From contig JADKDL010000016.1 in the NCBI GenBank assembly GCA_016714605.1, positions 62,001 to 126,000 on the forward strand: a DNA stretch of 64,000 bases, read 5' to 3'. Source of the stretch: Bacteroidales bacterium. GTDB taxonomy: Bacteria > Bacteroidota > Bacteroidia > Bacteroidales > UBA1715. How positions within the stretch are numbered: position 1 is the stretch's first letter; each line of letters opens with the position of its first letter. Under the pieces are notes generated by a model. The model had not been told where the DNA came from. It saw nothing but the letters and a program-made list of their open reading frames with translations, and did no database searches. The position numbers and the translations under genes were made by a program. Shown in pieces: positions 1 to 9,635 of this stretch.

Positions 1-36
1 AATCAACCTATATTAATTTTAAGATAACGTTGAATT

Positions 37-1164
37 ATGAAGCTATTTTTATCTGTTTTATTGATTTTAATGCTGTTTGCATCTATTAAGGCACAAGATT
101 CCTTGAAACCTTTATCTTTTGAATTTGGATATACCGGCGATATTGTTGGAAATGTAAACGGTGGCATAGAGCAAGGAGTCTGCTATCTGGGTTTAGCCAA
201 AGCAGCAATTGCTTTTGATTTTGAAAAAGCAGGTATGTGGAAGGGAGGAACGTTTTTCATAAATGCGATTAATACTCATGGAGCAAGCCCATCAGCCGAT
301 TTGATTGGCGATATGCAAGTAGCTTCAAATCTTGAGGCGGGAAACCACACATACTTACAGGAGTTGTGGTATAAGCAAAATGTTGGTGATGTTGATATTG
401 TTGCGGGTTTGCAAGACTTGAATGTTGAATTTTCTGCAATTGAATCGGCATCTCTTTTTATGAATAGTTCATTTGGTGTCAATCCTGTTATTTCTCATAA
501 TATAAGTGCTCCCATTTTTCCCCTTACTACTTTAGGATTTACCCTACGTTGGGATATGTCAGAGCGTTTTTCATGGATTGGAGCGGTTCATGATGGTTGT
601 CCGTTGTCTTTCGATAATAATCCGTATAATTTAAAATGGAGGTTTCTCTCCGGCGATGGTTTACTTTTTATATCCGAGTTTCACCTCAATGGCGATGGTA
701 ACCGCATAGGTACCTATAAAATAGGAGCATATAGCCACAATCATGTGCTAGAAAATACCTTTGAAATGCACTTGCCCGATTCGCTTAATTACATGATTTC
801 AGGTGTGTATGCTTCACTAGATCAGCCTATTTACTCAAGCGGAGATAAACTATTGAATCTGTTTTTGCAATTAGGAATGAGCAGTTCAAAGCAAAGTATA
901 AATCCGTTTTATCTGGGTTTAGGCTTTCATTTTTCAGGAATTTTCAGTAAAAATGCAAAAGATGTACTCGGACTAGCCATGGCTAGCGAATATATAAAAG
1001 ATGCAAACCAGTTCGAAACTGCTGTTGAACTCACATATAAATATCAGTTTACCGATAATTTCTCTGCTCAACCCAATGTGCAATATATTATAAATCCTTT
1101 AGGTACAGGTATAGCACTTCCTAATGCTTTTGTTTGTTCATTACGCCTCGGTTTAGAGTTTTAA
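37..1164 (+). CDS. OprB-like carbohydrate-selective porin family outer membrane protein
   Basis: The 375-residue product has a clear signal peptide (residues 1-19, hydrophobic LLILMLFAS core, cleavage near KAQ) and no lipobox. The mature part alternates polar and hydrophobic residues as in a beta-barrel and ends in a phenylalanine (GLEF), typical of outer membrane barrels. Stretches such as GMWKGGTFFINAINTHG and FTLRWDMSERFSWIGAVHDG match my memory of the OprB carbohydrate porin family, which forms outer membrane channels for sugars. It is the first gene of a + strand envelope locus and is followed by a strong hairpin terminator, so it is probably its own transcription unit here. The upstream region lies outside the window. 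The barrel assignment is firm; the sugar specificity is only a family inference. Confidence 0.7.
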   Translation: MKLFLSVLLILMLFASIKAQDSLKPLSFEFGYTGDIVGNVNGGIEQGVCYLGLAKAAIAFDFEKAGMWKGGTFFINAINTHGASPSADLIGDMQVASNLEAGNHTYLQELWYKQNVGDVDIVAGLQDLNVEFSAIESASLFMNSSFGVNPVISHNISAPIFPLTTLGFTLRWDMSERFSWIGAVHDGCPLSFDNNPYNLKWRFLSGDGLLFISEFHLNGDGNRIGTYKIGAYSHNHVLENTFEMHLPDSLNYMISGVYASLDQPIYSSGDKLLNLFLQLGMSSSKQSINPFYLGLGFHFSGIFSKNAKDVLGLAMASEYIKDANQFETAVELTYKYQFTDNFSAQPNVQYIINPLGTGIALPNAFVCSLRLGLEF

Positions 1165-1183
1165 TTTTTTCTCTCAGTATATA

Positions 1184-1235
1184 ACAGCAATGTTTGTGTT
1201 AATTTTATTTAACTCAAACATTGCTGTTGTTTTTA
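1184..1235 (+). terminator. Rho-independent terminator after the porin gene
   Basis: A perfect 13-bp inverted repeat (1184-1196, ACAGCAATGTTTG, and 1215-1227) is followed by a T-rich tail. It lies about 20 bp after the porin stop codon. Confidence 0.8.
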
Positions 1236-1612
1236 AATCACATCAGTACATATCTAGCTTAATGTTCGACTGTTTGCGGTTTTTATTAGTAAATAGTATT
1301 TTGTTTTCTGAAATATTTTAGAGTATTTTCATCTCCATATATATCCAGTTTCTTAACATAATATTCTTATTTGAGACTTTTTTACTCAAATTATTTAACA
1401 AAAACACTACAATTCTCTAACCATCAATTCCGATAAAATATTCAAAATTTGCTCACTTCTTTTTGCGAAGATTATGTTTTGTTTTTAAAGAGTTTTTCTT
1501 TATCGGGCTAAAAAGATAATCAGGCAGAAGAGAGTTGTATTTATTTTGTTCCATTAACTTCAAATAGTTGTGGATGCTAGGTTGTTGTGTAAAAGTTAAA
1601 TTATATAGTATT
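1236..1612. other. AT-rich intergenic spacer, no gene seen
   Basis: The stretch between the porin terminator and the next start carries no convincing ORF in either direction. It probably contains the promoter of the 1613 gene, but I find no copy of TAnnTTTG close enough to call one. The in-frame TTG at 1568 would add 15 residues with no signal-peptide character, so I start the next gene at ATG 1613. Confidence 0.5.
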
Positions 1613-2344
1613 ATGAAGTTTTTATTTGTAGGAATGTTCTTTTTGCATCTGTTTGTTATGAATGCACAAACATTAGAAGGTATTGTTATTGAGAAATATG
1701 CAGTTGCCGATTCTCTTGGTTCTAAAAGAGTATTTATTCCGGCAGGTTCTGTTACCTACAGAATTTATGCCGACTTATCGCCCGATGCTTATTTACAATC
1801 TATGTTTGCGTCAAAAGATCATGAGCTGGTATTTAAAACAAGTACGAAATTTCATAATCATCTTTACGGTGCTTTATATGGTGATGGACTAGTAGATATG
1901 TATGCTTTAGATCCCGAAATTGCCTTAGATTCATGGATTACTATAGGAGCCGCTTCTAGAAAACATATTGGTATTCCGCTTGATGCAGATTCAGACGGTT
2001 CGGTTATTAGTCATAGTTATTTCAAAAAAAGAGATGGCTTAATTGCTTCTGAAATACCTCAAATTATTAAATACAAATTTGATGTTGTCCCTTTTGATGC
2101 ATTAGGTGGAAGTGAATTTCGCTCAAGCGATGCATTTATTGGAGTAAAAGGTGGGGTTAAAGGTGCAGATGCTCAAAATAGAGTTTTACTTGCACAATTT
2201 ACTACCGATGGTGAAATTTACTTTGAGTTAAACTTACAATTAGGTACAAATGTATCTGGAGTTTCAAAGCAATATGTAGCTAAAAGTCCTGCTGAAAATC
2301 AATCTACAATAGAAGGACTTGTTTACGGTAATAAAAAACCATAA
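1613..2344 (+). CDS. Secreted protein consisting only of the locus-specific N-terminal domain
   Basis: The start at ATG 1613 places a signal peptide (MKFLFVGMFFLHLFVMNAQ) directly at the N-terminus. The remaining 225 or so residues are one domain that recurs at the N-terminus of the proteins starting at 2725, 7719, 10440 and 18228. Shared landmarks are a VTYRIYADL-type strand, the DSWITIG motif, and a terminal AQFTTDG motif after a conserved NR residue pair. I do not recognise this domain from any named family. Here it stands alone, with no Cys-rich repeats and no T9SS sorting tail. The next gene, 48 bp downstream, encodes a small dockerin-like protein, so the pair may supply as two polypeptides modules that are fused elsewhere. 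Function unknown. Confidence 0.65.
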   Translation: MKFLFVGMFFLHLFVMNAQTLEGIVIEKYAVADSLGSKRVFIPAGSVTYRIYADLSPDAYLQSMFASKDHELVFKTSTKFHNHLYGALYGDGLVDMYALDPEIALDSWITIGAASRKHIGIPLDADSDGSVISHSYFKKRDGLIASEIPQIIKYKFDVVPFDALGGSEFRSSDAFIGVKGGVKGADAQNRVLLAQFTTDGEIYFELNLQLGTNVSGVSKQYVAKSPAENQSTIEGLVYGNKKP

Positions 2345-2392
2345 TAAAGGACAGTAGATTTTTAAAATTATAAATATTAAATAAAGAGTAAA

Positions 2393-2662
2393 ATGAATTT
2401 AAAGAAAAATAAAATTTTGCTATTGTTCCTAAGTGTTCTTGTTGTAGGTGCTATTGTCTTTGCATCTCTTAAATTCCAAAAAAAGGAAGTTGCTGAAGAT
2501 TTGAATAAAGACGGAGTGGTTGATAGTATAGATGTACAACTGGTGATGTCTAATTTTATGAAAACAGCTAAAGGTGATATTGTTTTGGTTGGTGATATAA
2601 ATAAAGATGGTGTTGTAAATGCCGCAGATATCAATATGTTGGTTTCAAAACTAAAGAAATAA
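2393..2662 (+). CDS. Small membrane-tethered dockerin-like protein with two EF-hand loops
   Basis: The 89-residue product has lysines at the N-terminus, one hydrophobic segment (about residues 8-25) and then two calcium-loop motifs of dockerin type I form. Loop 1 is DLNKDGVVDSID at residues 36-47 and loop 2 is DINKDGVVNAAD at residues 68-79. Each has Asp/Asn at positions 1, 3, 5 and 12 and Gly at 6, and each is followed by a short helix. In known systems such a pair folds around two calcium ions and binds a cohesin. There is no catalytic or other domain, which is unusual because dockerins normally tail a larger protein. The hydrophobic segment has no obvious cleavage site, so it may act as an anchor. 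It sits between two genes for the locus-specific domain and is probably co-transcribed with them. Fold is well supported; the partner is unknown. Confidence 0.7.
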   Translation: MNLKKNKILLLFLSVLVVGAIVFASLKFQKKEVAEDLNKDGVVDSIDVQLVMSNFMKTAKGDIVLVGDINKDGVVNAADINMLVSKLKK

Positions 2663-2724
2663 GATAATACTTAGAATTGTGAGATTTTTACAATTACTAA
2701 TAAATACAATTAAAAAATAAAAAG

Positions 2725-4386
2725 ATGAAAAAAAAATTACTATGGCTATTCTTGATAATATTCGTTAGAAGTGTCTATTCTCAAGGTATTTTTGAACCTA
2801 CCGATAACGGTGCATTAGAGGGGCTTTATGTGGAGAAAATTCCAGTTTCTGCCGCAGCAATCGCTGCAGATGCTAATCTTACAAACCAACATTTTACATA
2901 TAGGGTGTTTGTTGACATGAAAGATAGTTTTAGTTTGAAATCTGTTTTTGGATATGTTGAAACAGAAGATTTCAACAACCTGCCTTTAGTGTTTAGTACT
3001 ACTACTAAATTTTATAATGATATTGATAATGGCGCAGGATGGGCAAATGAAATAAGACCTTTACCTACTATGGATAAACCTGTTTATTATGATTCATGGT
3101 TAACCCTTGGTGTTTATAGTAGTGCTAAATATGCAACTCAATTAGTACCAATAGAAGACGATACTGTTGGTGCTAAAGATGGTTTTATGGGGGCTGGGTT
3201 GAATTTTAACATAGCGTTACTTCCAGGATTTTCGGTTTCTGAGTTTGAAGTTGATGCTCTTGGAGAATCATACTTTAGAGCGGATGCTGATAAAGATAAT
3301 TATATGGTGTTAGAAGGTGTAAATGGAGCTGATTCTAAAAATAGAGTTTGTATAGGGCAATTTACTACTAATGGAGTGTTTTCTTGCAAAATAAATGTTT
3401 TGTTGGTAAACATAATAGGAGGGAAAGCAATTTGCTATGTTCATTCAAGAGGTGAAGTAGCTGAACCAAATATTGGATCAGATAAATGTGTTTATCCTAT
3501 GTTGAACAAAAGAGGCTGTATGGATTCAAAAGCATGTAACTTCGACCCTGAAGCTAAAGAAGCTGATAATGGAACTTGTAAATATGCTGAAGATAATTGC
3601 CAGAAATGTATAGATGTTAGTCCATATTATGAGAAGATTGATACTGACAAAGATGGCATTTGTGATGCTGATGAAATAAAAGGTTGTAAAGACCCAAAAG
3701 CTTGTAATTATAATCCTTCAGCTACCGATATTGATAATGAGACATGCTTATTTGTAGAAGATAGTTGTACCTACTGTGCGGGTGGGAAGCTTGTCATGAT
3801 TGATTTTAATAATAATGGGGTTTGTAACAAGTATGATACAAAAGGTTGTACAGACCCTTTATCTTGTAATTACAATAAATTTGCTACAGAAAGTGATAAC
3901 TCGTGTAACGACCATTTTGAAGCGAATTGTGTAACCTGCGATATTTTTAATGGTAATGCTTCTTTTATTGGTGATTGTCAAAGGGGTTGTACCGACGAGA
4001 AAGCTTGTAACTACAATCCTAACGTTCTTATAGATGATGGCTCTTGTATTATTCCAACTAAAGATTGTCAAAAGTGTGTAAATGGTGCTATAGTTGACGA
4101 ATGTGTTAGCATAATTGAGCTTCCGAACAATCTTCTGCATTGCTCTATAAATCCTAATCCGGTTGATGATAATGCTACCGTTCATATAGAAAATCTTTCA
4201 AGTTCAGCTGCTATTACCATAGTGCTTAAAAATACTTTAGGTGAAATTATGTACCGCAAAAGTATAGAAGTAAAAGGTTCTATTAATCATGAAATCTCTA
4301 TGAGTTCGTATGCTCAGGGTGTTTATTTTCTTTCTCTTATTTCTGAAAATCAAACGCTTTGGGTTAGTAAGTTGATAAAAAAATAA
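2725..4386 (+). CDS. T9SS cargo protein: locus-specific N-terminal domain, Cys-rich repeats, type A sorting tail
   Basis: A signal peptide (residues 1-19) leads into the locus-specific domain (about 20-250), marked by FTYRVFVDM, YYDSWLTLG and GQFTTNG. Four Cys-rich repeats then begin near residues 264, 320, 374 and 421 with the pattern GCxDxxxCNYNP, an acidic stretch and a further Cys. The first three also carry an inserted CxxC-type segment. Related GC(T/M)DxxAxNYxP repeats are common in secreted Bacteroidota proteins, but their function is not known to me. The last 80 or so residues (INPNPVDDNATVHIENL to YAQGVYFLSLI) are a Por-secretion type A tail, which directs outer membrane export and surface attachment. 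It sits 62 bp after the small dockerin gene. I infer an extracellular, disulfide-stabilised surface protein with a structural or adhesive role. Confidence 0.75.
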   Translation: MKKKLLWLFLIIFVRSVYSQGIFEPTDNGALEGLYVEKIPVSAAAIAADANLTNQHFTYRVFVDMKDSFSLKSVFGYVETEDFNNLPLVFSTTTKFYNDIDNGAGWANEIRPLPTMDKPVYYDSWLTLGVYSSAKYATQLVPIEDDTVGAKDGFMGAGLNFNIALLPGFSVSEFEVDALGESYFRADADKDNYMVLEGVNGADSKNRVCIGQFTTNGVFSCKINVLLVNIIGGKAICYVHSRGEVAEPNIGSDKCVYPMLNKRGCMDSKACNFDPEAKEADNGTCKYAEDNCQKCIDVSPYYEKIDTDKDGICDADEIKGCKDPKACNYNPSATDIDNETCLFVEDSCTYCAGGKLVMIDFNNNGVCNKYDTKGCTDPLSCNYNKFATESDNSCNDHFEANCVTCDIFNGNASFIGDCQRGCTDEKACNYNPNVLIDDGSCIIPTKDCQKCVNGAIVDECVSIIELPNNLLHCSINPNPVDDNATVHIENLSSSAAITIVLKNTLGEIMYRKSIEVKGSINHEISMSSYAQGVYFLSLISENQTLWVSKLIKK

Positions 4387-4523
4387 TTATTCCCCTTTTC
4401 TTTAAAGATGCTTTATGGTCATGGGGGGCAACAAGGCTTTTCGTTTGTCCTGATATTTGGTAAATTGGTTGTCCCTCATTGACTGAAGCATTAATTTTTG
4501 AATTTTAAGTCTTTGTATTTATT

Positions 4524-4560
4524 GTATTGCTGTTCTATTGTTTAGAACGGGTTGCAATAC
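4524..4560 (+). other. Hairpin upstream of the TonB receptor gene
   Basis: GTATTGC (4524-4530) and GTTCTA (4532-4537) pair with TAGAAC (4543-4548) and GCAATAC (4554-4560) around a 5-nt loop. A long T-run does not follow, so it may be a weak terminator of the 2725 gene or a leader structure of the 4589 gene. Confidence 0.4.
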
Positions 4561-4588
4561 TATTGTTTAATCTTTCTTTTATTATATT

Positions 4589-7500
4589 ATGTTTCGGTTT
4601 TCGTTGGTTATAGCGTTTTTTTTGTTCTTCTGTGGAGTGTTTGCTCAGGGAGTTTTGCGAGGTAAAATTACCGATGATAACGGTGAAGAGTTAATAGGTG
4701 CTACCGTTGTACTCAAGGGTACTTCCATAGGTGCCAGTTCCGATTTTAACGGCTCATATTCTCTCAAATTTCCCGACGATAAGTCTTATACAGTTGTCTT
4801 TTCATACATCAGTTACAAAACGGTTGAACTTGCGTTTAGTCTTAAAAAAGGTGAGACTAAAATTCAAAATCTTATAATGCAATCAGACGATAAAGTTTTG
4901 GAAGGGGTAGAGGTTGTCTTTAAAGTAGATAAAGCCAAAGATGATTACATGAACTTGAAAGCCAAAAGCTCTGCAATGACTATGAGTTTTATTTCAAAAG
5001 AAACCATCTCAAAAACCGGAGATTCTCAGGTAGAAGATGCCATGAAGCGTGTAACAGGCGTTTCTAGTTATGGCGGTTTTATTTCTGTAAGAGGCTTGGC
5101 CGACCGTTATATAAAAACTACTATAAACGGTGGTACTATTCCTACCTTAGACCCATTTACCAACAACATAAAACTCGATATTATTCCTACTGCTCTTATA
5201 GATAATATTTCAATTAATAAAACCATGAGCCCCGATTTACCTGCCGACTGGGCGGGGTCTTATGTTTCAATTCAAACCAAAGACTATCCTGAAAAATTGG
5301 TTCTTAATTACAAAGCAACCTTGGCTTATAATTCTCAATCTAGTTTCCAAGACCTATTGACCACCGATAAAAGTCCTACCGACTGGCTCGGTTTCGATAA
5401 TAGCATGAGAGATTTTGATCATGAACAGTTTGTTCAATTTGATACCAGACAATTGAACGACTATGACAAAGTAGTAGCCCTAGGTTATGGCAATTTTCTT
5501 GAAGAGAAAGGAATAAATTCTGCAAATACATTTTTAAGTTCTCCTTTGTTTTATAATATGGTTTTGGTTGATGCTGGTTATTTATCTCCCTCAATGATTG
5601 AAAACACTGATGCTGTAAAAAAGGCTGATGAGCAATTTCGTACCTCAGAGAAGTATATAAGCACCGTGGAGCAACTTGAAAAAGATTTCAATAAAGAAGC
5701 AAAATCCTTCAATGCTAATGTTCCCGACAATTGGTTTCCTACAAAAAAGAAACATTATTTCGATCATAGCCATGAACTTGCGTTTGGAAATCAGACAAAG
5801 TTATTTGGTAAAACCCTTGGTTTCATTTTCGGACTCAGATACTCTGCCGCGAATAAGGCAATTCTTAATGATACTTCATACAAAAATGTACAATTTACAG
5901 AAAACGGAGTTTTCCAAAATGTCAAGTATTTTGGCGATAAAAATGATATCTCAAATCAATGGGGAAGTGTTCTCAATTTGTCTTATCAATTATCGCCATA
6001 CAATAGTTTTTCACTGATTTTCATGCCAAGTTTTAGTGGTAATTCATTTTTAACTGAGCGTAAAATTAAGTATATAACAGATAAAGAATTTGATGAAACC
6101 ATTGGGACAGCATTTGACTATAAGGAACGCAAAATTATGGTATATCAATATCAATCTACACATATCTTTCCACGCTCCATGTCAAAGATTGATATTAATG
6201 CTTCTTATACCGATGGAAGTTCTAATAACCTTGATTCTCGTTCTTTTGAATATGGTTCTGAAGGATACTATGTAAAAGATTCTGTTTTGAGTGAAGGTGT
6301 ATATGTGGAAGATTCTGTTTTTAATGGAAATTATCGTTGGAATGCTAATTATAGACCTGAAAGACAATGGCGATATCTTTACGAACGATGTTTTGATTCT
6401 CGAATTGATCTTGAAATACCCCTATCAAAGAACATAGCCCTAAGCAAAAAAATCAAGGCTGGTATAGCTTATAGATATAATTATAGACAAGCTGACCAAT
6501 ATTTGTATGAGATTTCTGGTTTTTTTGGACAAGCCCCAACGCTTCCCTTAAATGAATCTTTAGACAGTATTCTATCAAGTACTTTGTTTTCAAATGGAGT
6601 AAACTATTATGAACGGTATGATTATTTAACAAATAATTCAATTGGTGAGCAAGAAATTGCTGCTGCTTATACTATGCTTGATTTAAATATGACCAAAAGA
6701 TTTAGAATTTCCGGAGGTCTGCGTATAGAGTATTCTAATGTTCATACAGATTTATCTGCATTCTATAAAACTGGTGTTCCTGCCAATATGCAAATTAGAA
6801 ATGTTGTTGTAGGAGATCAGCTCTTCTTTTGCAACCCTACTTTGCGCGATACGCTTTGTTTTTTACCTAGTGTAAATCTTGTATATAAACTAGTAACCAA
6901 AGATAAGTTTGCATTAGTTTCTCGAGGTAGTTATAGTAAATCTTTAGCTAGACCTAGTTTGAGAGAGTTATCGGCAAGTCGCACATGGGATTTTAATTTA
7001 GACATGAATGTAGCTGGAGAGCCCGATTTAAAAGATGTTTTTATTCACAATTTTGACTTCAGATTAGAATCATTTTTCAAAAATAAAGATAATGTAGCGA
7101 TAGGTTTATTTTATAAATCTATAACCAATCATATAGTGTTTAAATTAACTGAAAATGGCTTTTCTTGGGTAAATTCACCGGGATTAGGTACTGTAGCAGG
7201 ACTTGAATTTGAAGGAAAAAAATCATTCTTAAAATATTTTGAATTGTTTGGTAATCTTACCTTAATGAAATCTAAAATTGAAATTGAAAATTTAGTATAT
7301 CAGCGTGTTGAAGAAAAAGATATGCATGGACAGGCTCCTTATATAGTAAACGTAACTCTTTCTTTTATTCCTGAAAAATTGGGTTTGAATGCTTCTTTTG
7401 AGTTATAATGTTCAAGGAGAGAAATTAGTGTTAGCTGCAAATGTTCCTGGACAGCCTGATGTTTATGAATTGCCTCGTCATCGTATAGATTTTAAGTTAG

Positions 7501-7676
7501 CAAAGAAATTTGCTAAGCATTTTAACGCTGAGTTTAAAATTCGCGATTTGCTTAACTCACAGACCCATTGGCTCTATAAAACTGAGGGTTCTGAATTTGA
7601 GCAGCTTCCAAATACTACCTATAAGAAATACACAAGTGGTACGGTTTATAGTCTTACTATTGGGTATAGTTTTTAG
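4589..7676 (+). CDS. TonB-dependent outer membrane receptor, interrupted by a one-base frameshift
   Basis: A signal peptide (MFRFSLVIAFFLFFCGVFAQ) is followed by a carboxypeptidase-D-like regulatory domain (about 22-105, GKITDDNGEELIGATVVLKG), a plug domain (VRGLADRYIKTTINGGTIP around residue 170) and a long beta-barrel. The reading frame stops at 7406-7408, but the barrel continues in another frame from about 7400 to 7676 and ends with the barrel signature SLTIGYSF. Removing one T from the TTTT at 7396-7399 restores a continuous reading (NASLSYNVQGEKL) of about 1,028 residues, so this is one gene with a single-base insertion. Such receptors import large ligands using TonB energy. It lies between two Cys-rich T9SS cargo genes. 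The substrate is unknown, and the break may be an assembly error. Confidence 0.8.
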
Positions 7677-7718
7677 CAGGATTTTAAATTTTTTATTTTT
7701 TATATTATTTTGATTATT

Positions 7719-9344
7719 ATGTTACAGAGAGTTTTATTTATCGCGTGTTTTATTTGTTTGTTTGGAGTTTCTATTACTCAAGCTCAAATATCAAACAAAA
7801 CTATTGAGTGTGTAATTATAGATACGTTTTACATTGCATCGCCTGCTGATACCTTTGCTTTTGATGGAGAATGGGTAAAGCCTCTGAAAAAAGGCTCGGT
7901 TACATATCGTATATATTTAGATTTAGCATTATGGGCTAGGCTTTTGCGTTTTTTTGGAGATACAGCTCATTCACTCAATGTAACTTCTACCGATACTATT
8001 TTTAATCACACGAGTTCGGGGGAACAGTATGGCTTTTCTATTAAAAATAAATGGTTAAATGAAAATGTTACTTTTCTAGATTCATGGTTTACTATTGGTT
8101 TAGCAACCGATAAGCATTTAGGCGTGAGACAAGAAGACGACAATGATGGTGTATTAAATAAAATTTTAGAGCTTGATACTATACTCAAAAACAAAGATCT
8201 TTCTATGAAATATAGTCTTCATGAAAGAGATGGTTTAATGGGTTCTGATAATTATTCAGAAAGCAACTTAAAATATAATTTGCCAGAGAAAGATAGTGCT
8301 TTTGGCAAAGCTATAATAAATAATAAATATTATAATGATGATTTTTATATTGCAACAGCTTCAGATTCGGGAGTTTCAGGCTACGATGATCAAAACATTA
8401 TTCTCCTTGCTCAAATTACGACAAAAGGAAAGCTTAGTTTTTCTTTCAATGTAGAAATTCTCTCTGCCGATGGTCATAGGGGCGTGTTTTACGGTTCGGG
8501 CAGAAAAAATGATCCTAACGAACTCTATAATCCATGGTTGAATTACCCTTTTGATGATTTAGATACCTTAGGGGGTTGCACCGACCCTTGGTATATTGAA
8601 TATTCGGAGGTAGCTATTCATAATATAGAAGGTTCTTGTAAAGAAAAAATAGTGTTTGGTTGTATTGATGATTCTACTGCATGTAATGTAAACGGTGTAA
8701 AAGGAGCAAATAAGCATCTGCAAACGCTTTGTTGTACAGATTCCGATTGTTTGCTTGATTTAAAGACCGTTTGTCCTTTAACAGTATATGGTTGTATGGA
8801 CAAGTCTGCTGCAAATTATAATTCTAATGCAACTCATAGTTCTATTAAAAAAGAAAAATGCATCTACGGAGATTCAGGTTGTAAAGACGGTCGTTATTTG
8901 GAAAATTCTGAATTCTATAAATTTCATGTAGATTCACTATGTAAAACCGAAAAAATTTATGGTTGCATGAATCCGTTAGCGTGTAACTTCAATCCGCTAG
9001 CTAATATAGAATCCGATGAAACTGTATGTTATTCAGATTGCAATGATTCAATTCCATTTGTTAAAAGTGGCAGAATAGAAAGCAGTCTAAAAGTTTATTA
9101 TTATCCCAATCCGGTTAATACAACCTTATATTGTGCAGTTTATTTAGATGAACAGTCGCCATTGATGGTTTCGGTTTTAGATAATGCAGGTAAAACTGTT
9201 TTTACTGAAGATATTCAAGCACCGGCAGGCAATTCATTATATGAAGTAGACGCTTCTAACTTTGCCGAAGGTGTATATGTGGTAGTTATGGTTGATAAAA
9301 ATACTGGGTTTATGCAGTCAGGAAAACTGGTAGTTCGTGATTAG
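7719..9344 (+). CDS. T9SS cargo protein: divergent locus-specific domain, Cys-rich repeats, type A sorting tail
   Basis: ATG 7719 opens a signal peptide (MLQRVLFIACFICLFGVSITQAQ). A TTG at 7710 would add only three residues. The N-terminal domain keeps VTYRIYLDL, the LDSWFTIG motif and an AQITTKG version of the terminal motif, so it is the most divergent of the five copies. Acidic stretches such as EDDNDG lie inside it. After it come Cys-rich units beginning GCTDPW, GCIDDSTACN, GCMDKSAANYN and GCMNPLACNFNP. The last 80 or so residues (YYPNPVNTTLYCAVYL to NFAEGVYVVVMV) are a type A T9SS sorting tail. The domain order matches the 2725 protein, so the two look like old duplicates flanking the TonB receptor. 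Probable surface protein of unknown function. Confidence 0.72.
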   Translation: MLQRVLFIACFICLFGVSITQAQISNKTIECVIIDTFYIASPADTFAFDGEWVKPLKKGSVTYRIYLDLALWARLLRFFGDTAHSLNVTSTDTIFNHTSSGEQYGFSIKNKWLNENVTFLDSWFTIGLATDKHLGVRQEDDNDGVLNKILELDTILKNKDLSMKYSLHERDGLMGSDNYSESNLKYNLPEKDSAFGKAIINNKYYNDDFYIATASDSGVSGYDDQNIILLAQITTKGKLSFSFNVEILSADGHRGVFYGSGRKNDPNELYNPWLNYPFDDLDTLGGCTDPWYIEYSEVAIHNIEGSCKEKIVFGCIDDSTACNVNGVKGANKHLQTLCCTDSDCLLDLKTVCPLTVYGCMDKSAANYNSNATHSSIKKEKCIYGDSGCKDGRYLENSEFYKFHVDSLCKTEKIYGCMNPLACNFNPLANIESDETVCYSDCNDSIPFVKSGRIESSLKVYYYPNPVNTTLYCAVYLDEQSPLMVSVLDNAGKTVFTEDIQAPAGNSLYEVDASNFAEGVYVVVMVDKNTGFMQSGKLVVRD

Positions 9345-9412
9345 ATTTTATCTAGTAATGTGAATTAAGATTTGAAAGCAATTTAATATTATATATCATT
9401 TATAATTCGAAC

Positions 9413-9542
9413 GGGCTGAAAGCCCAAATCTACGTTTGGCTTAGGCTGTGCCTGAGCCGAATATATCTCAGTAGGTTTCAACCTACTATTAAAATAAGGC
9501 GAAGCCTTAAAACATATACACGACTTAGGCACAGCCTAAGCC
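9413..9542. repeat. Cluster of five small palindromic hairpins
   Basis: Five short palindromes follow one another: GGGCTGAAAGCCC (9413-9425), a CTTAGGC/GCCTGAG hairpin (9438-9458), AGTAGGTTTCAACCTACT (9470-9487), AAGGCGAAGCCTT (9496-9508) and a CTTAGGCACAGCCTAAG hairpin (9524-9540 core). The second and fifth are inverted copies of each other, so the whole cluster is bracketed by one element in opposite orientation. It is more GC-rich than its surroundings. The layout resembles REP/BIME-like intergenic repeats; a role in termination or mRNA protection is possible. Confidence 0.7.
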
Positions 9543-9635
9543 GAACGAAGTAAAAACATAATTAATTTTCAAATTATTTTATTTTCAAATTTTCAAGTTA
9601 ATCAATTTTCAAATTAATTTATAAAACATATTAAA

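Noticed and set aside
9413..9542. Possible CRISPR array
   Set aside because: The palindromes differ from one another, spacing is irregular, and no cas genes are present.
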